A stretch of 64,000 nucleotides of DNA. Source: Cyclobacterium amurskyense (GTDB taxonomy: Bacteria; Bacteroidota; Bacteroidia; Cytophagales; Cyclobacteriaceae). The translations under genes were made by a program, and so were the position numbers. Shown piece by piece: positions 34,867-44,288 of this stretch (position 1 is its first letter; the number at the start of each line of letters is the position of its first letter). The notes under the pieces were generated by a model. That model had not been told where the DNA came from and made no database searches. It was given only the letters and a program-made list of their open reading frames with translations. The DNA is taken from positions 558,001-622,000 of the forward strand of contig NZ_CP012040.1 in assembly GCF_001050135.1 (NCBI RefSeq). The letters are read 5' to 3'.

Positions 34867-37032
34867 ATGAAGTATTTAATAATAATTTGTTTTTTCACTT
34901 ACTTTTTTCACCCTGTCAGCGCCCAACAAATTGACTGGGAAAGCATAGCTCCAGGTGTATGGAGAGGCACTGTGGGGGAATCAGAAAAATATGATCTGCT
35001 TTCTGCTTCGGGGTCAAAGCCTAATTTACCTGCTTTATCCCGATTAGGGCAGGTCATTTTCCCATTAAATAAGGAAGAGGTTAATGCCAAGTCATTGGAT
35101 GGGAAAACTTATTTACAATTACCACTTGATGAGAATGAAGAGATTTTTGGCTTCGGCTTAAATTTCAAAACTGTTCATCAACGTGGCAGAATCATGCGGC
35201 TTCACATGGATCATTATGGAAACCAAGACAATGGCAGGACGCATGCACCTGTACCTTTCTATGTAAGCAGTAAAGGTTATGGTGTTTTTATCAATTCCTC
35301 CAGGTATTTGGATGTTTATGCAGGCACAGGATCCAGATTGGACAGTAAAAACCCAGCGAAAGCCTTGGACAGAAACACCGATCCAGAATGGACAGCCAGT
35401 CCCTATTCTGATGCAGTTGAGATTCTCGTTCCTGCTAAGGGTGTAGAATTCTATGTTTTTGCTGGGCCATCTATGCTGGAAGTTGTACAGCGTTTTAATT
35501 TATTTAACGGCGGTGGCCCTATCCCACCCAGATGGGGATTGGGCTTTACACAAAGAGTGCACAGGCTATTTAATCAAGATCAAGTATTGGCCGAGGTCAA
35601 TGAATTTGAAAAAAAGGGGTTTCCTTTGGATTTCATAGGCTTGGAACCCGGTTGGCAAAGCAAATCTTATCCCAACACATTTGCCTGGGATAAGGAACGT
35701 TTCCCCAATCCGGAAAAACTTATTCAAAGCCTGAAAGAAAAACACATCAGTTTAAATTTATGGATCAACCCTTATGTTTCTCCAGAAGCCAGTTTTTATA
35801 ATGAGCTTAAGCCCTATTATGGAAGCCATACAGTATGGGCAGGAGCCGTTCCTGACTTAAGTATTCCTGCAGCTCAAAAAATTTACTGGAAAACCTTTAA
35901 AAAATCACATATTGAACCTGGAATAGGTGGATACAAGATTGATGAGGTGGATGGCTACGACAGGTGGCTTTGGCCAGATGTGGCCGAATTCCCTTCTGGA
36001 CTAGCCGCCGAACAACTCCGACAAACCTACGGGCTTCTTGTTCAGCGCCAATCCAGTCAACTTTTTCGAGAAGAAAACCGTCGCACCTATGGCTTGGTAA
36101 GGGCTTCAAACGGAGGTGGTGTTTCCTTTCCCTATGTTATTTACAATGATTACTACGATCATAGAGATTTTATTACCGCATTGGTTAATAGTGGCTTTTC
36201 AGGCCTTTTATGGACTCCTGAAGCACGGGCTTCTTCTAATGCTGAAGAATGGTTGCGCCGATTTCAAACGGTTGTTTTTTCTCCCATGGCCATGATCAAT
36301 GCATGGGCAAGCGGTACAAAGCCATGGTCCTACCCTGAAGTAGAAGAAGAAATTAAAGAAATGGCACTATTAAGAATGAAAATGATGCCTTATTGGTACA
36401 GTAGCTTTGCCCTGTATCATTTTGAAGGAATCCCTCCCTTTAGGGCCATGCAACTTGAGAAGGGATTTAATGTAAAAGAGGAAAAGGAAAGCAATGAACT
36501 AGCAAACCTTGAAGAGAATCCTTACAACGAGGCCATCAAAAAAGAATTAAAGGATCAATACATGGCTGGCCCTAATTTATTGGTAGCACCTGTCTTTGCA
36601 GGTGAAAGTGAACGGAAGGTGGTATTACCAAAAGGAAAATGGTATGACTTTTACACAGGAAAATACGTTGGCAATGGTGAGGTCATTACAGTTAACGCTC
36701 GTTTAGACCAAATTCCAGTTTTTGTCAAAGATGGTGGGATAGTCCCATTAATGGACCCCATGCTCCATGCTCCCGGTACAAACCAAAGTTATGATTTAAA
36801 AATACTCCACTATGGTGAATCACCAGGCCATTTCACATTGTATGACGATGATGGAATATCCTATGATTATGAAAGTGGGCACTATTCTTGGAGAGATATA
36901 AATGTAATAAAAGAATCCAACGGGAAATGGAAAGGCTCCATTTCAGCTGTTGGTGATCAAATGCCAAACAATATTGGAAAAGTGACTTGGGTATTTATGT
37001 CCGAGCAAGAAGGACAAACTCCACTAAAATAA
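34867..37032 (+). CDS. Glycoside hydrolase family 31 protein
   Basis: 721 residues with a signal peptide (to about A19). The N-terminal beta domain (about 25-220) leads into a GH31 TIM barrel (about 220-520) with PIPPRWGLGFTQRV and the nucleophile segment GGYKIDEVDGYD (D359). It ends with the usual C-terminal sandwich (LLVAPVFAGESERKVVLPKG). The usual WxGDN-type acid/base segment reads GLLWTPEARASSN (E452), so the acid/base residue may differ. Probably an alpha-glycosidase acting on oligosaccharides in the periplasm; the sugar is not predictable. Monocistronic, followed by the shortest MITE-like copy. Confidence 0.88.
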   Translation: MKYLIIICFFTYFFHPVSAQQIDWESIAPGVWRGTVGESEKYDLLSASGSKPNLPALSRLGQVIFPLNKEEVNAKSLDGKTYLQLPLDENEEIFGFGLNFKTVHQRGRIMRLHMDHYGNQDNGRTHAPVPFYVSSKGYGVFINSSRYLDVYAGTGSRLDSKNPAKALDRNTDPEWTASPYSDAVEILVPAKGVEFYVFAGPSMLEVVQRFNLFNGGGPIPPRWGLGFTQRVHRLFNQDQVLAEVNEFEKKGFPLDFIGLEPGWQSKSYPNTFAWDKERFPNPEKLIQSLKEKHISLNLWINPYVSPEASFYNELKPYYGSHTVWAGAVPDLSIPAAQKIYWKTFKKSHIEPGIGGYKIDEVDGYDRWLWPDVAEFPSGLAAEQLRQTYGLLVQRQSSQLFREENRRTYGLVRASNGGGVSFPYVIYNDYYDHRDFITALVNSGFSGLLWTPEARASSNAEEWLRRFQTVVFSPMAMINAWASGTKPWSYPEVEEEIKEMALLRMKMMPYWYSSFALYHFEGIPPFRAMQLEKGFNVKEEKESNELANLEENPYNEAIKKELKDQYMAGPNLLVAPVFAGESERKVVLPKGKWYDFYTGKYVGNGEVITVNARLDQIPVFVKDGGIVPLMDPMLHAPGTNQSYDLKILHYGESPGHFTLYDDDGISYDYESGHYSWRDINVIKESNGKWKGSISAVGDQMPNNIGKVTWVFMSEQEGQTPLK

Positions 37033-37061
37033 AAGAAGGAATTTAGACCTTCCCCTAAGGG

Positions 37062-37111
37062 TTTAAACCCGAAATATGCAATAGACATTCTATTACATAA
37101 TCCGGGTTAAA
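37062..37111 (+). repeat. Minimal MITE-like element, copy 3 (about 50 bp)
   Basis: Only the two ends remain: TTTAAACCCGAAATATGC joined through CAATAGACATTCTATTA to CATAATCCGGGTTAAA. It forms a nearly perfect hairpin and looks like an internal deletion of the 183-219 bp copies, or the ancestral core. It lies 29 bp after the GH31 stop. Confidence 0.8.
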
Positions 37112-37299
37112 GTTAACGCATAAACAGACGCCTACCCATACTTTTACCATAAACTATAGTACATAATCAACTAATTTTGCAACCATCTCTTTTGGAAATA
37201 AGACATTTATTCTCTACCAATAAAGGAACATTTCGAGCTGCTTTTAAGTTAGAAGCAGCAATTTATTAAAATAAAACACAAGCCTAAAACAAAAAAACG

Positions 37300-37746
37300 A
37301 TGAAAAAATACCTACTTACTAAAAAAAGCTGTTTTGCCTATTTCACTGTATTTGCAGTGGCCTTGGCTTTTTCAGCTTGTTCTACTAAAGTTACTTTCCC
37401 TGTTTCTAATATTGTACCGGCAGCAGAACCAACTGCTAGCATCAGCAAAAACAATGAGGGGGCTTATGAAGTAAAAATAAACATCAATAATTTGGCACTG
37501 CCAGAACGACTGTCTCCTCCCAAAAAACACTATATGGTATGGATAGAGGCTTCAGGACAGGGAATTACTAAACTTGGAGAGATCTCAAACAACCGAGGTG
37601 TTTTCAGTAATAAAGGCAAAGCATCCTTTGAAGCAGAGACCATGTACAAGCCTACAATGATTTTGATTACGGCAGAAAACAGCATGGATATTACCTACCC
37701 AGGATCTAATGTAGTGTTAAAAAGCAAACCCTTTAAAGTAAAATAA
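37300..37746 (+). CDS. Hypothetical lipoprotein
   Basis: 148 residues, lipobox AFSAC (C27). After the lipid anchor comes a single small beta-rich domain (YEVKININNLALPERLSPP, HYMVWIEASGQGITKLGEI, MYKPTMILITAENS) resembling an immunoglobulin-like fold. No family name recognised. It is monocistronic and separated by 117 bp from typA, which has its own promoter. Confidence 0.75.
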   Translation: MKKYLLTKKSCFAYFTVFAVALAFSACSTKVTFPVSNIVPAAEPTASISKNNEGAYEVKININNLALPERLSPPKKHYMVWIEASGQGITKLGEISNNRGVFSNKGKASFEAETMYKPTMILITAENSMDITYPGSNVVLKSKPFKVK

Positions 37747-37836
37747 CATTTGGAACAAAGGCTATCTTAATTGATAAAATATATTATTTTATAATTATCA
37801 ATAAGAGATTTAAATACTTTTCCGAAATTTAATTCT

Positions 37837-37844
37837 TACTTTTG
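37837..37844 (+). promoter_or_regulatory. typA promoter -7 box
   Basis: TACTTTTG, an exact TAnnTTTG match, 19 bp before the typA start. The upstream -33 region is AT-rich with no clear TTG. Confidence 0.5.
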
Positions 37845-37863
37845 CGTCTTAATAATATTACAC

Positions 37864-39672
37864 ATGCAAAGTATTCGAAATATTGCAATTATTGCACACG
37901 TTGACCACGGAAAAACAACCTTGGTAGATAAGATAATACACGCCTCAAAACTTTTTAGGGAAAATCAGCAATTTGATGACCTAATACTAGACAGTAATGA
38001 TCTAGAGAGGGAAAGAGGCATTACCATTCTTTCAAAAAATGTTTCAGTAAGGTACAAAGATACCAAGATAAACATTATTGACACCCCTGGTCACGCTGAT
38101 TTCGGCGGAGAAGTTGAAAGGGTTTTGAAAATGGCAGATGGTGTTATTCTTTTGGTTGACGCTTTTGAAGGACCTATGCCCCAAACACGATTTGTATTGG
38201 GCAAAGCACTTGAGCTTGGTCTTACACCTATAGTAGTGATCAACAAAGTGGATAAAGAGAACTGTCGTCCTGATGAAGTTCATGAAGCAGTTTTTGATCT
38301 AATGTTCAACTTGGATGCAACTGAAGAGCAGTTGGAATTTCACACCTTGTACGGTTCAGCCAAAAACAACTGGATGGGTGAAGACTGGAAAAATCCTAAC
38401 GACACCATTTTCCCACTTTTGGATGCGGTAGTTAAATACATTCCAGAGCCTAAAATTGATGAAGGTACTACTCAGATGCAAATCACTTCTTTAGATTATT
38501 CAAATTTCGTTGGCCGTATCGCCATTGGAAGGATAAAAAGAGGAAACATCAAAGAAGGACAACAATACGCACTCTGCAAAGAAGACGGCGTTATAAAGAG
38601 AGTTAAAGTAAAAGAACTTCACGTATTTGAAGGATTAGGTAAAAATAAAGTAACCGAAGTTCAAGCTGGAGACATTTGTGCCATCACAGGTGTGGAAGGT
38701 TTTGACATTGGAGATACAATTGCAGATCTTGAAAATCCAGAAGCATTAGAAAGGATCTCAATTGATGAGCCTACTATGAACATGCTTTTCACGATCAACA
38801 ACTCACCTTTCTTTGGAAGAGAAGGCAAGTTTGTTACTTCTCGCCATTTGAGAGAGAGGTTGATGAAAGAAACAGAGAAAAACCTTGCACTAAGAGTAGA
38901 CCCTACGGATAGTGAAGATAAATTCTTGGTATATGGTAGAGGTATTCTCCATTTGTCAGTACTTATCGAAACAATGCGAAGAGAAGGTTACGAATTACAA
39001 GTAGGTCAGCCTCAGGTTATCTATAAAACAATAGACGGCGTTAAGCATGAGCCTATTGAGACCTTGGTAGTAGATGTACCTGAAACTTCTGCAGGAAAAG
39101 TAATCGAACTAGCTACTCAGAGAAAAGGAGAGCTTTTGGTAATGGAACCGAAAGGAGATTTACAACACCTAGAGTTTAGCATTCCATCCAGAGGATTAAT
39201 TGGATTGAGAAACAATGTATTGACTGCTACCCAAGGTGAAGCGATCATGAATCACCGTTTTGCTTCCTACGAGCCATTTAAAGGCCCTATCCCAGGAAGA
39301 ATCAATGGTTCATTGATCTCTATGGACTCAGGTCAGTGTACGGCTTATGCCATTGATAAATTACAAGATAGAGGAAACTTTTTTGTGGATCCAGGAGATG
39401 ACCTTTACACTGGTATGGTTATTGGCGAGCACTCAAGAGACAACGATATCGTGGTAAACGTGCAGAAAGGTAAGCAACTTACCAATATGCGGGCATCAGG
39501 ATCGGATAACAATGCAAAAATTGCTCCAGCCAAAAAATTCTCATTAGAAGAATCTATGGAATACATCCAAAAAGATGAATATCTCGAAATTACTCCAAAA
39601 AGTATACGGATGAGAAAAATCTATCTGGAAGAAAATGAAAGAAATAGAGCTGCCAAAGCGCAGAATTCATAA
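37864..39672 (+). CDS. typA: Translational GTPase TypA/BipA
   Basis: 602 residues, normal length. GTPase motifs: G1 AHVDHGKTTL, G2 RGITI, G3 DTPGHADFGGE, G4 NKVDKE and G5 YGSAKN. EF-G-like domains III and V and the BipA-specific C-terminal domain (about 480-602) follow. It is a ribosome-associated GTPase important for 50S assembly and stress growth. The C-terminus EENERNRAAKAQNS is followed by a strong terminator. Confidence 0.97.
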   Translation: MQSIRNIAIIAHVDHGKTTLVDKIIHASKLFRENQQFDDLILDSNDLERERGITILSKNVSVRYKDTKINIIDTPGHADFGGEVERVLKMADGVILLVDAFEGPMPQTRFVLGKALELGLTPIVVINKVDKENCRPDEVHEAVFDLMFNLDATEEQLEFHTLYGSAKNNWMGEDWKNPNDTIFPLLDAVVKYIPEPKIDEGTTQMQITSLDYSNFVGRIAIGRIKRGNIKEGQQYALCKEDGVIKRVKVKELHVFEGLGKNKVTEVQAGDICAITGVEGFDIGDTIADLENPEALERISIDEPTMNMLFTINNSPFFGREGKFVTSRHLRERLMKETEKNLALRVDPTDSEDKFLVYGRGILHLSVLIETMRREGYELQVGQPQVIYKTIDGVKHEPIETLVVDVPETSAGKVIELATQRKGELLVMEPKGDLQHLEFSIPSRGLIGLRNNVLTATQGEAIMNHRFASYEPFKGPIPGRINGSLISMDSGQCTAYAIDKLQDRGNFFVDPGDDLYTGMVIGEHSRDNDIVVNVQKGKQLTNMRASGSDNNAKIAPAKKFSLEESMEYIQKDEYLEITPKSIRMRKIYLEENERNRAAKAQNS

Positions 39673-39681
39673 TAGAAAAAA

Positions 39682-39712
39682 GGATGGAAAAATTTTCCAT
39701 CCTTTTTTTTTT
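39682..39712 (+). terminator. Intrinsic terminator of typA
   Basis: GGATGGAAAA / TTTTCCATCC stem with a single central base, followed by ten Ts (39703-39712), 10 bp after the stop codon. Confidence 0.9.
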
Positions 39713-39831
39713 ACTCAAACATTAAGCAGATACTGTTAATTAGTTAATTTTACATTTCAGATTAACTCGATATTTGGCAGGCAGTCAATTAATCCCCAAA
39801 TACCAAGTGACGTTTTAAATGAGATACAATT

Positions 39832-40806
39832 ATGAAAAAAATTGCAGTATATACCTCTGGTGGGGATTCACCAGGAATGAATGCATGCGTTAGAGCAGTA
39901 GTAAGGACAGGGATTTATCATGACCTGGATGTTTATAGTATCAAATACGGTTATGATGGCATTATTAATGGAAACATTAAAAAAATGCAGTCTCACTCTG
40001 TAAGTAATATTCTTCAAAGAGGAGGTACTATACTTAAATCTGCCCGAAGCAATGAGTTTCGCACCAAAGAAGGGAGACAAAAGGCCTTTGACCAACTAAG
40101 TAAGCACGGAATAGAAGGATTGGTTGCAATTGGTGGAGATGGTACTTTCACTGGGGCAAAAGTTTTTTACGAGGAATTCGGAATTCCTATTGTAGGTTGC
40201 CCAGGAACCATCGACAATGACATTTATGGAACAGATTATACCATAGGTTTTGACACGGCTGTCAATACCGCTTTGGAGGCTATTGATAAGATCAGAGATA
40301 CTGCCGCAGCTCACGACCGTGTGTTTTTTGTAGAAGTAATGGGTAGAGACAGTGGATACATTGCTATTGAATGTGCCATAGGAGGTGGTGCAGAAATGGT
40401 AATGGTACCTGAAACCATCACTACAGCCAGTGAAGTCTCAGATTACCTTAAAAATTTAAGGAAAACAAAAACTTCCAGTATTGTGGTTGTAGCTGAAGGT
40501 GATGAAGAAGGTGACGCAGCTACCATCATGGAAAAGGTAAAAGCCGAATTCATTGGTGATGAGAAAAAATTCAAAGTAACCACATTAGGCCATATACAGC
40601 GCGGGGGAAGCCCTACAGCCAAAGACAGGCTCTTGGGCAGCAGAAGCGGATTAGCCGCGGTAGAAGGCTTGATTAATGGTAAATTCAACTGTATGGCGGG
40701 TATCATAAATGACCAGGTTGTATACACTCCTTTTGATGATTGCATCAACAAAAGTAAACCATTGAATAAAGATTACCTTAGGCTTCAAGAGATCTTAAGC
40801 ATTTAA
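39832..40806 (+). CDS. pfkA: ATP-dependent 6-phosphofructokinase
   Basis: 324 residues, typical bacterial PFK length. It phosphorylates fructose 6-phosphate to the 1,6-bisphosphate. GGDSPGMNA binds ATP, GGDGTFTGA follows, and PGTIDNDIYGTD carries the catalytic aspartate. The presence of GGDGT rather than the PPi-type GGDDS indicates ATP use. VMGRDSGYIA and RGGSPTAKDRLL are family blocks. The gene is 2 bp before a small membrane protein, suggesting one transcript. Confidence 0.97.
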   Translation: MKKIAVYTSGGDSPGMNACVRAVVRTGIYHDLDVYSIKYGYDGIINGNIKKMQSHSVSNILQRGGTILKSARSNEFRTKEGRQKAFDQLSKHGIEGLVAIGGDGTFTGAKVFYEEFGIPIVGCPGTIDNDIYGTDYTIGFDTAVNTALEAIDKIRDTAAAHDRVFFVEVMGRDSGYIAIECAIGGGAEMVMVPETITTASEVSDYLKNLRKTKTSSIVVVAEGDEEGDAATIMEKVKAEFIGDEKKFKVTTLGHIQRGGSPTAKDRLLGSRSGLAAVEGLINGKFNCMAGIINDQVVYTPFDDCINKSKPLNKDYLRLQEILSI

Positions 40807-40808
40807 AC

Positions 40809-41171
40809 ATGGGCTTTATTCCAATTTTCATTACCCTAGGCGGATTTGTTTTTTTATTTATGATGGTTGTCAATCATAATTTAAAGCAAAAAAAACAGCT
40901 ATTTGAGACTGAATTAACTCAGTTCAGCTCAACGATTAAAAGCCTTTTTAATTCAAGCAATGGGAATGAGCACATTTCAGATGTAAAAAGTATTAAGGAA
41001 GCAGAAGCACTTTATCATGCTCTAAAAAGCAATGAAAAAACACATAGCGAAGCAGTCACAGCCCAGAAAAAATTAGGAGAAATCCGAATGCTTAGGCACA
41101 ATTACAACAAACTAATCAAAACAAAACCTTATAGTTTTGTAGCCACACTAATGGGACATCATTCCATTTGA
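40809..41171 (+). CDS. Small single-helix membrane protein downstream of pfkA
   Basis: 120 residues. One N-terminal membrane helix (about 3-22) is followed by a charged, helical cytoplasmic or periplasmic tail rich in Lys/Glu/Ser, probably coiled coil, with no known motif. It is 2 bp after pfkA and so probably co-transcribed. Its 3' end overlaps the convergent miaA by 13 bp. Function unknown. Confidence 0.72.
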   Translation: MGFIPIFITLGGFVFLFMMVVNHNLKQKKQLFETELTQFSSTIKSLFNSSNGNEHISDVKSIKEAEALYHALKSNEKTHSEAVTAQKKLGEIRMLRHNYNKLIKTKPYSFVATLMGHHSI

Positions 41172-42070
41172 TCTTTTATAAGGGAGAGCATACTATTGAT
41201 TTCATCCGGATGAAACCAATGGTATGCCTTGTCTCTTTTCAGCCAGGTAACCTGTCTTTTGGCATAGCGTCGAGAGTTTCTTTTCAAAAGCCTTATCGCT
41301 TCTTCCTTGTCATATTCACCATCCAGATAGGCAAAAATCTCTTTATAACCGACGGTATTAAGTGCATTTAAATCTTTATAGGGGTACATTTCCTTTGCTT
41401 CTTCAAAAAGACCATTGCGAATCATACTATCCATCCTTTGATCAATTCTTTGGTACAATTCCTCTCTATCACGAATCAAGGCTATTTTGATTGTCTTGAA
41501 TGGGCGGGAAACCTTCTTTTTAACCCTAAAGCTACTAAAAGGTAATCCAGTACCTTGACACACCTCTAAAGCCCTAATCAAACGTTGTGGGTTTTGCTTA
41601 TCCACAATATTGAAATAATCAGGATCTAATTTTGATAATAATTCTTGAAGGGGCCGAATCCCTTCTTTTGCATAAAGGGCATTCAATTTTTCACGTATCT
41701 CCTGACCTACTTCAGGAATATGATCCAGGCCTTCAACTACCGCATCGGTATATAAGCCAGAGCCTCCCGTCAAAATCAACAAATCTTTTTCTCTAAACAA
41801 ATCGTTTATACAATTCAACGCTTCTGATTCATACATTTTGACATCATAGGCATCGTGAATAGATTTATTGCCAATGAAATAGTGAGACACCTTGGCCAAT
41901 TCACCCGCAGTAGGCTTGGCTGTCCCTATATTAATTTCTCGGAAAAATTGTCTACTATCGGAGGATATTATGACAGTATTAAATTTTTTGGCTAAATTTA
42001 TGCACAAATCAGTTTTTCCAACAGCGGTTGGACCTGCAATCACCAGGATTATTTTATTTAATGGAGTCAA
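41159..42070 (-). CDS. miaA: tRNA dimethylallyltransferase MiaA
   Basis: 303 residues. It adds an isopentenyl group to A37 of tRNAs reading U-initial codons. P-loop GPTAVGKTD, the DSRQFF block, LTGGSGLYTDAVVEG, QNPQRLIRALEV and the C-terminal RRYAKRQVTWLKRD are all conserved. The end overlaps the 120-residue gene on the other strand. Confidence 0.96.
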   Translation of the reverse strand: MTPLNKIILVIAGPTAVGKTDLCINLAKKFNTVIISSDSRQFFREINIGTAKPTAGELAKVSHYFIGNKSIHDAYDVKMYESEALNCINDLFREKDLLILTGGSGLYTDAVVEGLDHIPEVGQEIREKLNALYAKEGIRPLQELLSKLDPDYFNIVDKQNPQRLIRALEVCQGTGLPFSSFRVKKKVSRPFKTIKIALIRDREELYQRIDQRMDSMIRNGLFEEAKEMYPYKDLNALNTVGYKEIFAYLDGEYDKEEAIRLLKRNSRRYAKRQVTWLKRDKAYHWFHPDEINSMLSLIKDQME

Positions 42071-42117
42071 GATTCAATTTAGCTATTTTAAAGCTCCGAA
42101 TTTAAGAAAATTCGAAC

Positions 42118-42876
42118 ATGAAAAACAAAAAAGTCTTGATAGTAGACGACAATGCGCTGAATAGAAGGGTATTTGAAAATGTAATCGGACACAATTATTT
42201 TTTTGAATCTGCATCAGACGGGCTAGAAGCTATAGAATTATTAAAAAACAACAAATATGACATCATATTGATGGATATTCAAATGCCGAAACTAGACGGT
42301 ATAAGTTGTTTAAAAATAATCAAAGAAGAAGAAATAACTGACATTCCAGTCATTGCTATTTCTGCTTACTCCAATCAAGGAGATCGAGAATATTTTTTAT
42401 CGACCGGCTTTGATGATTTTATTGCCAAGCCTGTAAAACCCAAGGATCTGTTGGAGGCCATCCATTTTCACCTTAATCAAAGCCCAAACAGAAAAAACAT
42501 CCCTGAAAAGGAACAATCCATTAATGGAGACATTAATGAATCAGTAATCCAACAACTATTGAAATACCACAGCTTGGAAAACATTAAATCCGTATATGGT
42601 GATTTTTTAGAGGAGGCTGAAAACCTTACTCAAGAAATAAAAATATTAGCGGAATTTAATAAATTTGAAGAAATTGGAGAAAAACTTCACATATTGAAAG
42701 GTAATTCAGGAACACTTGGTATTAATGTAATGTTTAAGGTTACTTCTTTATTTGAACAAAAAATCAAAAATTCATCCACGGATGGAATAGCTGATGACAT
42801 CGATCAATTAAAGTCCAGCCTGAGCAAATTCAAACAATTACTTGAAAACGATAAAATTTTTATAAAATATGAGTGA
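42118..42876 (+). CDS. Response regulator fused to a histidine phosphotransfer (Hpt) domain
   Basis: 252 residues. The receiver domain is 5-120 with D10/D11, phosphoacceptor D53 (IILMDIQMP), S82 and K104 (FIAKP). After a polar linker (120-140) comes a helical Hpt domain with H191 in LHILKGNSGTLG. It has neither a kinase nor a DNA-binding domain, so it relays phosphate. It overlaps a stand-alone receiver gene by 8 bp; the kinase must lie elsewhere. Confidence 0.88.
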   Translation: MKNKKVLIVDDNALNRRVFENVIGHNYFFESASDGLEAIELLKNNKYDIILMDIQMPKLDGISCLKIIKEEEITDIPVIAISAYSNQGDREYFLSTGFDDFIAKPVKPKDLLEAIHFHLNQSPNRKNIPEKEQSINGDINESVIQQLLKYHSLENIKSVYGDFLEEAENLTQEIKILAEFNKFEEIGEKLHILKGNSGTLGINVMFKVTSLFEQKIKNSSTDGIADDIDQLKSSLSKFKQLLENDKIFIKYE

Positions 42877-43249
42877 TGCAAAAAGAGTATTGGTAGCCGA
42901 AGACAGCTCAGTTATTATCAATCTAACAAAGAATGTTCTATCCTTTGAGAATTTTTCAATAACTGCTGTTAAGAATGGCCAACAAGTTTTAGATAAACTT
43001 GAAAAAGAAGATTTTGATTTGATCCTAATGGACATCAATATGCCGGTAATGGACGGTGTGGCTTGTACAAAAGCCATTAGAAAACTCCCAGACCCAGTAA
43101 AATCTAAAATTCCAATCATCGCCATCACTGGGAATTACAAAAATTTCACTTTGGATGATTTCAAAAAAGCGGGATTGGACGATTATGTTCAAAAACCCCT
43201 GGATTACGATTTGCTATTGGTTACCGTTAAAAAACATATTTACAAGTAA
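42869..43249 (+). CDS. Stand-alone receiver-domain protein (CheY-like)
   Basis: 126 residues, one receiver domain: E11/D12, D55 (LILMDINMP), T87 and K109 (YVQKP). It has no output domain. Its ATG overlaps the end of the REC-Hpt gene by 8 bp, and it probably exchanges phosphate with that protein's Hpt H191. The target of this output is unknown; the next genes suggest a tie to RNA or protein quality control, but that is only neighbourhood. Confidence 0.88.
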   Translation: MSDAKRVLVAEDSSVIINLTKNVLSFENFSITAVKNGQQVLDKLEKEDFDLILMDINMPVMDGVACTKAIRKLPDPVKSKIPIIAITGNYKNFTLDDFKKAGLDDYVQKPLDYDLLLVTVKKHIYK

Positions 43250-43250
43250 A

Positions 43251-43529
43251 ATGACCGTCAAATACACCAAAAACTTTTTGGATAAATTAGAAAATATCTT
43301 TGCCTCATCAGCGTATCACCTACGTTATGAGAAAGGCAATTTTAAATCTGGTTTTTGTATTTTAAAGGAAACAAAAATTGTAATTATAAATAAATATTTC
43401 ACCCTTGAAGGTAAAATCAATGCCTTGTTGGACATTCTAAAAGAGCTTGATTTTAACCCTCAATCCTTCGAAGATCAAAAGCAACAAGATTTTCTTATTG
43501 AACTTAAACAAACAGAATTGAAGCTTTGA
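43251..43529 (+). CDS. Small conserved-type hypothetical protein
   Basis: 92 residues from ATG at 43251, which lies 1 bp after the receiver stop; a longer in-frame start at 43155 would overlap the receiver gene and is unlikely. The protein MTVKYTKNFLDKLENIFAS... has helical ends and a short beta core (YEKGNFKSGFCILKETKIVIIN). It overlaps the next gene's TTG start (TTGA). No family recognised. Confidence 0.78.
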   Translation: MTVKYTKNFLDKLENIFASSAYHLRYEKGNFKSGFCILKETKIVIINKYFTLEGKINALLDILKELDFNPQSFEDQKQQDFLIELKQTELKL

Positions 43530-44287
43530 AAATCAAATTTTTAGGAACTGGAACATCTCAGGGTGTTCCGGTGATAGGCTGTAACTGCAATGTATGCACC
43601 TCTTTGGATTTTAGAAACAAACGCCTTAGAACCTCATTACACCTGGAAATTAACGGACTTAGCATTGTTATCGACACTGGCCCGGACTTTCGCACACAAA
43701 TGCTTAGAGAGGCTGTAACCCACCTTGACGCGGTTCTTTTTACCCACGAACACAAAGACCATACTGCAGGACTTGATGACATACGTCCATTTAATTTCAA
43801 GCAACAAATGGACATACCGCTATATGGCACTGTTCAGGTTTTAGAGCAAATTAAAAGTGAGTTTTCCTATATCTTTGCCAAGACCAAGTACCCAGGAGTT
43901 CCAAGGGTATTATTGAATGAAATATCCAACACTCCATTTGAAATTCAGGGCAATAAAATCAATCCTATCCAGGTCATGCACCATAAGCTACCTGTTTTTG
44001 GATACAGGTTCGGGAATTTCACTTATATCACAGATGCAAATTACATTTCACCTGAAGAGATAGAAAAAATAAAAGGCAGTAAGGTATTGGTAATTAATGC
44101 CTTGCAAATAAAGCCACATATTTCCCATTTCACCCTTTCTGAAGCACTAGAACTCATCTCCATAATCGCTCCTGAAAAAGCATACCTGACCCATATAAGC
44201 CATACAATGGGCACACATCAGGAAGTGACCGAACAGCTGCCTCGCAATGTTGAGATAGCCTATGATGGCTTAAAAATCCAACTTTAA
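43526..44287 (+). CDS. MBL-fold metallo-hydrolase (PhnP-like)
   Basis: 253 residues from a TTG start that overlaps the previous stop (TTGA). Metal ligands are in FTHEHKDHTAG (H74, H76, D78, H79). The opening FLGTGTSQGVPVIGCNCNVC carries C19, C21 and C24, as in PhnP-type phosphodiesterases where such residues bind an extra zinc. The later YLTHISHTMG supplies further ligands. Likely a cyclic phosphodiesterase or nuclease. Followed after 1 bp by the NFACT gene. Confidence 0.88.
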   Translation: MKIKFLGTGTSQGVPVIGCNCNVCTSLDFRNKRLRTSLHLEINGLSIVIDTGPDFRTQMLREAVTHLDAVLFTHEHKDHTAGLDDIRPFNFKQQMDIPLYGTVQVLEQIKSEFSYIFAKTKYPGVPRVLLNEISNTPFEIQGNKINPIQVMHHKLPVFGYRFGNFTYITDANYISPEEIEKIKGSKVLVINALQIKPHISHFTLSEALELISIIAPEKAYLTHISHTMGTHQEVTEQLPRNVEIAYDGLKIQL

Positions 44288-44288
44288 C

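Noticed and set aside
43155..43250. Upstream start for the 92-residue gene
   Set aside because: It would overlap the receiver gene by nearly 100 bp; ATG at 43251, 1 bp after the stop, fits the operon.
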